Shown here: positions 59,351 through 64,000 of the stretch, in pieces
Position numbering within the stretch: position 1 is the stretch's first letter
Layout: every line of letters begins with the position of its first letter
NCBI RefSeq assembly: GCF_017742995.1
Contig: NZ_CP072425.1
Coordinates: forward strand, 3,915,001 to 3,979,000
Direction: 5' to 3'
Length of the DNA: 64,000 bases
Source of the DNA: Pseudoalteromonas viridis
GTDB taxonomy: Bacteria; Pseudomonadota; Gammaproteobacteria; Enterobacterales; Alteromonadaceae
Notes under the pieces: model-generated
The model's input: the letters and a program-made list of their open reading frames with translations, nothing else
Database searches by the model: none
Told to the model about the DNA's origin: nothing
Made by a program: the position numbers and the translations under genes

Positions 59351-60617
59351 TGTCACCTGCCGATGTTTTTGGAAGTTCCAGAGCCAGTTTTTGGATAAAG
59401 TCATTCTTGAGCTGATCGGTCACATCTTTGACCTTAGCATGGGTGTTTGTCACCCCTTCAGTGTCCTCTTCCAAGGCTTGCTGCAAGCTGCCATTGAGTG
59501 CCGCTGTCGCAGCTTTAGCATCAGCAATCCCCTGCAACATGAGCTCTTTGGTCTGGCTGGCATCCTGTTCATCAAGGAAATCATCAAATCCGGTGGTGTC
59601 TTCACTGTCTGTGCCCTGGCCCAGGAAAATTTGCTCAAAGGCAGCAATGTTAGCCTGGATATTCTCTAAAGAGTGTTTGGCAAACTGTGATTCGACCGCC
59701 TGCGGACACACCTCAGTGCCGCACTGGTTCGCAAACAAGCCCAGTGGCGTTGCCAGTTTGTAATCTTTCAGCTCTTCCGTCATATAGAATAAGGCATCGG
59801 AGATCAGGTTAACGGCCTCGGTGACCGTGCTAAATTCACTGCCTGCCTCACCGGCATTTTTAAGCTTAGCCGCATAGCCTTGGTCGCCTGCCCACTCGAA
59901 CATCAAGCGTTCTGAGGTTTCTTTCAGATCAGTCGACACCGCGACTGCATACTGACAACGCATTGTGCGTCGTTGCTGCTCATCAAGCGTATTCCACTGT
60001 GCCAGGATGTCGCCACTGGCCGCAGCTGAGCAGCTGTGGTTTAAATCGTTATTGAACAACAAGTACTCAAGGGCATCCAAACCACGACGTTTATCGCTGC
60101 GTTTGCTGATGTCGTAAGGCACGCCATTGATGTCGCCCTGAGCAAAATAAGCCACATCCTGATCGACATTACAGTAGTTGGTATCCGGCCAGGAATAGAT
60201 ATCTTTGCGCAGTGCTTTGTCATCGGCCAGCAATGGACCGACAATCATTAGCTCAGCATGTTGCCAGCTCACCATCGCTTCTTTCCAGCCATTTTGCGCA
60301 GCAAGCTTGGCTTCATCTCGTGCCGCTTTGGCCGCTTCGTCCTGCAAGGTTGGATCAAATGTACTTTCGAGGTCGCAATAGGCTTTCACTATCGCCGGCT
60401 GTGCGCTGGCTTTGTCTGCAAACTGCTGGAACGTGGGGGTAAACACATTGTCGGTCAGGTTAGCGACCAACTTTTTCTGATCGAACGTCGTGGGCTCTAC
60501 CACCGGCGTCCCCTGATTATATCCCGGGCCCGCAGAGCTGGAGGTACTTTCGCCACATCCGCTTAATGCCAAACCAATGGCCGTTGCCAGTAAAATAGGT
60601 CTGGGGTGTATTCTCAT
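59343..60617 (-). CDS. Imelysin family iron-related lipoprotein
   Basis: Imelysin/IrpA-type helical-bundle proteins are exported and tied to iron uptake; some bind heme or iron. The signal 'LLATAIGLALSGCGES' has lipobox LSGC, so it is a lipoprotein of about 424 residues (ATG 60617, preceded by GAGG). The usual GxHxxE motif appears as 'GLDALE', with Asp in place of His, so the iron site may differ. It is in operon with the TonB receptor (8-base overlap) and lies downstream of the DUF4856 gene. Confidence 0.87.
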   Translation of the reverse strand: MRIHPRPILLATAIGLALSGCGESTSSSAGPGYNQGTPVVEPTTFDQKKLVANLTDNVFTPTFQQFADKASAQPAIVKAYCDLESTFDPTLQDEAAKAARDEAKLAAQNGWKEAMVSWQHAELMIVGPLLADDKALRKDIYSWPDTNYCNVDQDVAYFAQGDINGVPYDISKRSDKRRGLDALEYLLFNNDLNHSCSAAASGDILAQWNTLDEQQRRTMRCQYAVAVSTDLKETSERLMFEWAGDQGYAAKLKNAGEAGSEFSTVTEAVNLISDALFYMTEELKDYKLATPLGLFANQCGTEVCPQAVESQFAKHSLENIQANIAAFEQIFLGQGTDSEDTTGFDDFLDEQDASQTKELMLQGIADAKAATAALNGSLQQALEEDTEGVTNTHAKVKDVTDQLKNDFIQKLALELPKTSAGDND

Positions 60618-60648
60618 TATTTGCCTCAAATGAATAGTCTAGATACGC

Positions 60649-60677
60649 AAAAGGCTAGCAAACATTGCTAACCTTTT
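60649..60677 (-). terminator. Hairpin between DUF4856 and imelysin genes
   Basis: AAAAGG-C-TAGCAA pairs with TTGCTA-A-CCTTTT (one C/A mismatch), loop ACA, ending in CCTTTTGC on the minus strand. It lies between two genes of one locus and could reduce expression of the downstream imelysin and receptor genes. Confidence 0.65.
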
Positions 60678-60701
60678 GACAGTTCAGTGATTCGTTATAA
60701 C

Positions 60702-62516
60702 TTACCAGTTAGCAACATTATCTGCATCAAATTCATAGACAGCCTGAAGGATATCACGCACTTGACCCAGCTTCTCGATGTAAGCATCTACGTCATTTGG
60801 CTCGATCACAGGTTGTGTACCCATCAGCTCATGCATTTTTTCAAACTTACCGACATTGCCCTCGGCGTAGAAAGGCGAGTGACGGTTAAACTGGAAGTTC
60901 AGTGCAAAGCCTTTCATTTCTGACCAGTGCTTAGCCAGAGTCGCGAAGTCTGATGCTTTGTACTCACCCGCAGTCACACCTGCTTTCAGTGTTTGCAAGT
61001 CTTTTGTTGTGTCGTTGATATAGTGTACAACCGTAGCAGCAATGGCTTTTTCCCACGCCAGCAATGCCGCTTTCGCATGGCCTTTCAGCGTTTCCATTTG
61101 CGCATCGCTCAGTGCACCCTCAGTTGAGTTGATCAACTTACGGCCCTTGTAGAATGCTTCAAATGCTTCTTTGGTGAGATCAGTTGGCTTAGCATTGTCT
61201 ACAGTACCACGGTCACGCTTGGCGGCGTTGGTCGAGTTGCCAAAGTTGTACTCTGAATTGAAGTCGATTTTGCCATCGCCATTGGCGTCGTTATACCCCG
61301 CGCTGAAACCGTCACGGCCACCTTTACCGGCAATCTCGTCATCCGAGTAGCTCATGTAATTACGCGCTGCACCAAAGTAACCGAAACCTTCGTCCCACTG
61401 GTGCTCAAGGTTGGTGTATGCTTTGCCTTCAACCGCTACCGTATTGTCGGTCAGCAGACCCTTACCTTCTGTGTCGTAATCCAGGTAATCATCGGCCGAC
61501 TGAGAGAAAGCCAAAGCACCGTACAAGAACTTTTGGATCATCTGATTAAGATCAACACCTTTGTCAGTAACATAGATAGCGTCGATTTCTTCACCACCCG
61601 GTGCTGTCGCGTTACCAGTAATTGCGCGCTCAGCTAGCTGCTCAAACAAATCCTTTACAACTAACTCAGGAATCGGTGTCTCACCGTCCGCTTCAATAGC
61701 AGTCCAACCAACGAAGCTGCCGTCTTCCTTCCAATCTTTGTATTGACCCTTAGCGTCGTTACCCGCAACTTTGCCATTCAGGTTTTTGTGTGACGATGAA
61801 ATATCTGTCAACTTAGTTTGTGCAGCCGGGTTAGTTACCACAGTAAGAGCACGGTCTTCCCAGATACTGTTGTAATCTTCTTCAGACACAGCATAGATTT
61901 TGTTTAGCTCAGCTATCAGGGTTTCTTTTGTTGCATTCGTGTTTTTTGCATCAGTAACAAACTTATCGCTGCCAATGTAGTTATACAACTCTTTGATCAA
62001 TACATGACGCGCGATCTGACCTGAGTAAGCAACGCTTGATTTGCCTTCCTCAAAGCGGCTGATGAAGTCGTAATCCATTTCTACATCAACAACCTTGAAC
62101 GTTACGTCAAAGCTTTTCTCATTTTCGCCGCTATCAGTCACAGTTACAGTCACAGTTACCGATTGTTCTTGCTCATAATCCAGGTAATGGTCAGCTTTAA
62201 GCGCAAGAATGCCGCCTTCTTTTATTTCGAAACGCTCATCAGAGACTGTGATTGTGTGCTTTTCGTCGTCGCTGTCAGTCACTAATAAAGTGCCAATCTC
62301 TACCGCAACCATGTTTTCAGTCACTGTGACTTCGGTTGCGTCTGCATCCTTACTCTTCAAAGTTACAGCGGTAGGCGCTGCATTCGTGGGTGTGGTTGGT
62401 GTGGTCGGATCCGGGGTCTGAACATTGTTGTCATTTGAGCTTGAACCGCCACAGGCAGTCAGACCTAGAGTGGCAACTAAAATAGAAGTAGCTAGCAGAG
62501 ATTTTTTGAAAATCAT
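60702..62516 (-). CDS. DUF4856 lipoprotein with N-terminal cadherin-like region
   Basis: Lipobox 'LTACGGSSS' follows a short signal peptide; a Thr/Pro-rich linker (about 33-47) leads to a cadherin-like beta domain (about 48-150), and the remaining 450 residues are the helical DUF4856 domain ('FEEGKSSVAYSGQIARHVLIKEL', 'EHQWDEGFGYFGAARNY'). DUF4856 is found next to imelysin genes and is related to it; the likely job is iron handling at the outer membrane, but no activity is established. First gene of the locus, downstream of a Fur-like promoter. Confidence 0.87.
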   Translation of the reverse strand: MIFKKSLLATSILVATLGLTACGGSSSNDNNVQTPDPTTPTTPTNAAPTAVTLKSKDADATEVTVTENMVAVEIGTLLVTDSDDEKHTITVSDERFEIKEGGILALKADHYLDYEQEQSVTVTVTVTDSGENEKSFDVTFKVVDVEMDYDFISRFEEGKSSVAYSGQIARHVLIKELYNYIGSDKFVTDAKNTNATKETLIAELNKIYAVSEEDYNSIWEDRALTVVTNPAAQTKLTDISSSHKNLNGKVAGNDAKGQYKDWKEDGSFVGWTAIEADGETPIPELVVKDLFEQLAERAITGNATAPGGEEIDAIYVTDKGVDLNQMIQKFLYGALAFSQSADDYLDYDTEGKGLLTDNTVAVEGKAYTNLEHQWDEGFGYFGAARNYMSYSDDEIAGKGGRDGFSAGYNDANGDGKIDFNSEYNFGNSTNAAKRDRGTVDNAKPTDLTKEAFEAFYKGRKLINSTEGALSDAQMETLKGHAKAALLAWEKAIAATVVHYINDTTKDLQTLKAGVTAGEYKASDFATLAKHWSEMKGFALNFQFNRHSPFYAEGNVGKFEKMHELMGTQPVIEPNDVDAYIEKLGQVRDILQAVYEFDADNVANW

Positions 62517-62565
62517 TGAGCATTCCTTAATAAAGCAATGTTAAAAATTATTCTTAGTCGCGTTA

Positions 62566-62602
62566 AGTATACACCGCTTTAAATAGCAATCAATTCTATT
62601 TA
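62566..62602 (-). promoter_or_regulatory. Promoter of the iron locus with overlapping Fur-like box
   Basis: Minus strand: TTGATT (-35, 62588-62593), 16 bases, TATACT (-10, 62566-62571). The -35 sits inside a TAAATAG-N9-CTATTTA dyad (62580-62602), whose core resembles Fur boxes with AAAT at the ends and AATCA in the centre. This implies repression by Fur when iron is ample; the call is inferred. Confidence 0.6.
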
Positions 62603-62837
62603 CGTTGTCAAATGCAGGATTTAGATCAAGGAATACGCAGAAATATCCGCTTTGTGATGCGCCAGGATATAGCTTACAGGAGGAAATAATTTACATAACC
62701 TAATGATATATATAAATTAGATTGTATTTCAAAGGATGAGTATAAGCGGCTAGGAATAGACTATGTACAATCGAGAACGAATGGATAGTTCGAATAATTG
62801 GAACTATCCATTGTGGACATTTCACCAATATGTGACT
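62603..62837. other. Non-coding region between the iron locus and the OmpR-family gene
   Basis: No gene seen. It is AT-rich, with a perfect 11-base inverted repeat at 62781-62811 close to the end of the regulator gene. Confidence 0.5.
62781..62811 (-). terminator. Probable terminator of the OmpR-family regulator gene
   Basis: Stem ATGGATAGTTC/GAACTATCCAT (11 bases, 9-base loop) 26 bases after the stop codon. The T-run (TTCGTTCTC) is poor. Confidence 0.5.
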
Positions 62838-63548
62838 TTACTCAAGGGTTAACCAGGCATCTTTCACAAACAAATAACCTTTACGCCAAACCGTTTTAAT
62901 TTTTTCTGCGCCCACGGCCGTATCCCCCAGCTTTCTGCGCAGGCATGAAACACGCACATCTACGGTACGGCTGTTAGCCTGATAATGCTGCCCGACGACC
63001 TTTTTGTAGATTTCTTCGCGACTGACGACCTCAGGCGCTCGCGAAGCCAGCAGCCACAACAACTCAAACTCATGGCTGGTTAAACTAACCGGTTGCTGGG
63101 CCAGTGACACGCTGCGCTCGTTCAGGTTCAGGTATAGCTGACCAAAGTGCAGCTCGGTTGGGCTGTCAGATCTGACCGTCAAAAGCGATGGACGCTTGCG
63201 CACTAAAGCGTCAAGCCGGGCTCGCCATAACCGGGGTTTAGCCATACTTGGAATAACATCATCAGCGCCCAGCTCCAGCATGAGACTTTGCAGGTCTTCA
63301 TTGTCCTCGTCCAGAGAAACCATCAGAGGCGCGTCGAAGCAGCTTTTGAGTGTGTTGATGGTGTCGTACTGAGCACTGGTTGCCAGCGCCTGACCAATCA
63401 CTATGCTATCTACCTGCTGAGCCGGATACCCTTTGCTGGTTGCCTCATGAATATTGATAAACCGCATGGTAAAGCCATGCTGTTGCAGTGCCTCAAAAGG
63501 TGCGATGCTGTGTCCTTTTTCATCTTGTGCGATTAATACCGTTGACAC
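62838..63548 (-). CDS. OmpR-family regulator with degenerate receiver domain
   Basis: The C-terminal 95 residues are an OmpR/PhoB winged helix: 'VSLTSHEFELLWLLASRAPEVVSREEIYKKV' in part, 'RTVDVRVSCLRRKLGD' and 'IKTVWRKGYLFV'. The N-terminal 120 residues fold like a receiver ('STVLIAQDEKG'), but the phosphoacceptor position after the third strand reads 'DSIVIGQAL', with no Asp at the strand end, so phosphorylation-independent action is likely. The start codon is GTG with GAGG upstream. No kinase gene is adjacent. It neighbours the iron locus and ilvY. Confidence 0.85.
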   Translation of the reverse strand: MSTVLIAQDEKGHSIAPFEALQQHGFTMRFINIHEATSKGYPAQQVDSIVIGQALATSAQYDTINTLKSCFDAPLMVSLDEDNEDLQSLMLELGADDVIPSMAKPRLWRARLDALVRKRPSLLTVRSDSPTELHFGQLYLNLNERSVSLAQQPVSLTSHEFELLWLLASRAPEVVSREEIYKKVVGQHYQANSRTVDVRVSCLRRKLGDTAVGAEKIKTVWRKGYLFVKDAWLTLE

Positions 63549-63609
63549 GAAAAAGCCTCGTTCGAACTATTTATGCGGCTAGTCTAGTGGACTTAGCTGA
63601 ACAAACGCT

Positions 63610-63999
63610 TTACGCGGCAAACAAACGTGCGGCAACCCGAAATAAAGCACTGACCACCGGGTCCTGCAGGCGCTTTCTCTTACATACCAGGCCAATTTCT
63701 ATTTCTTCGCTTTGCAATCCCAGTGTCTGTACCTGGTTTCTAAAAGGGCTTTGCTCTAACACCACTTCAGGGACGTAGGCAACACCAAAACCCAAACTGG
63801 TCAGCGCCACCATGGCTTCATGACCCGACACATGCGCATAGATTTTGGGTTGCAGTGCTTTTTTCTTGAAAAACACATCCAGGCGCTCCTTCAGAACACC
63901 ATGTTCCGGCACAATAAAAGGCACCTGGTGCCAGGGCAGCTCACCGCGATGCTGCGCCAGTAAATCACTCAACGGGCATTTCATCGTCGGGGCAATAAA
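63610..63999 (-). CDS. ilvY: IlvY-type LysR regulator (3' part only)
   Basis: The frame is open through the right edge, so only the C-terminal 129 residues of the effector-binding domain are seen. They match E. coli IlvY: 'IYAHVSGHEAMVALTSLGFGVAYVPEVVLEQSPFRNQV' in part and 'KRKRLQDPVVSALF'. IlvY activates ilvC in response to acetolactate or acetohydroxybutyrate; ilvC would be expected divergently just outside the window. The match is good enough for the name, but the DNA-binding half is unseen. Confidence 0.85.
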   Translation of the reverse strand, partial: FIAPTMKCPLSDLLAQHRGELPWHQVPFIVPEHGVLKERLDVFFKKKALQPKIYAHVSGHEAMVALTSLGFGVAYVPEVVLEQSPFRNQVQTLGLQSEEIEIGLVCKRKRLQDPVVSALFRVAARLFAA

Positions 64000-64000
64000 C

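Overview
The window looks like a chromosomal segment of a marine gammaproteobacterium, most like Pseudoalteromonas. This is inferred from the gene set (tolQRA-tolB-pal-cpoB, ruvCAB, gltBD, recCBD, yeaG-yeaH-spoVR), from E. coli-like protein sequences, from a long tRNA-Lys array, and from the mix of TonB-dependent iron-uptake and diguanylate cyclase genes. There is no integrase, transposase, phage gene or CRISPR array; nearly all of it is ordinary core genome.

Layout: 1-4.5 kb holds a truncated periplasmic binding protein, a small membrane protein, an M14 peptidase, a CBS protein, an FHA/winged-helix protein and an Mpo1-like protein. 4.7-13.5 kb is the recC-recB-recD operon (minus strand, no ptrA). 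13.6-17.5 kb carries a GAF-GGDEF cyclase, tRNA-Ser(GGA), nadA and nine tRNA-Lys(TTT) genes with two chimeric tRNA remnants behind one strong promoter. 17.5-22.4 kb is the Tol-Pal operon. A 1-kb gap follows, containing a well-formed small-RNA candidate on the plus strand and a 72-bp inverted-repeat element. 23.4-27.5 kb is ruvCAB and aspS. 27.6-29.8 kb has a DUF72 gene, a 54-residue peptide gene resembling a RiPP (lanthipeptide-type) precursor, a GFA protein and a YgjP-like metalloprotein. 29.7-36 kb has an M48 lipoprotein, grpE with a clear sigma-32 promoter, an HrcA-like repressor, nadK, an unknown membrane-anchored protein and recN.

36-43.5 kb holds a MaoC-like gene, gltD, gltB (interrupted by a one-base frameshift in a 6-C run) and grxD. 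43.7-49.5 kb has sodB and the stress operon yeaG-yeaH-spoVR. 49.5-53.6 kb has a PAS-GGDEF cyclase coupled to a receiver-CheC protein, an exported thiol peroxidase, an ElaA acetyltransferase and a Spo0M-like protein. 53.8-57 kb has a Kef-type antiporter, a small unknown protein and a sterol-desaturase-family hydroxylase. 57-62.6 kb is a three-gene iron-acquisition locus (DUF4856 lipoprotein, imelysin lipoprotein, TonB-dependent receptor) whose promoter overlaps a Fur-like palindrome. The window ends with an atypical OmpR-family regulator and the 3' part of ilvY.

The most novel signals are the orphan RiPP-like peptide gene at 28538-28702, the small RNA candidate at 22982-23159, the HrcA-like protein next to a sigma-32-driven grpE, and the duplicated chimeric units inside the tRNA-Lys array.
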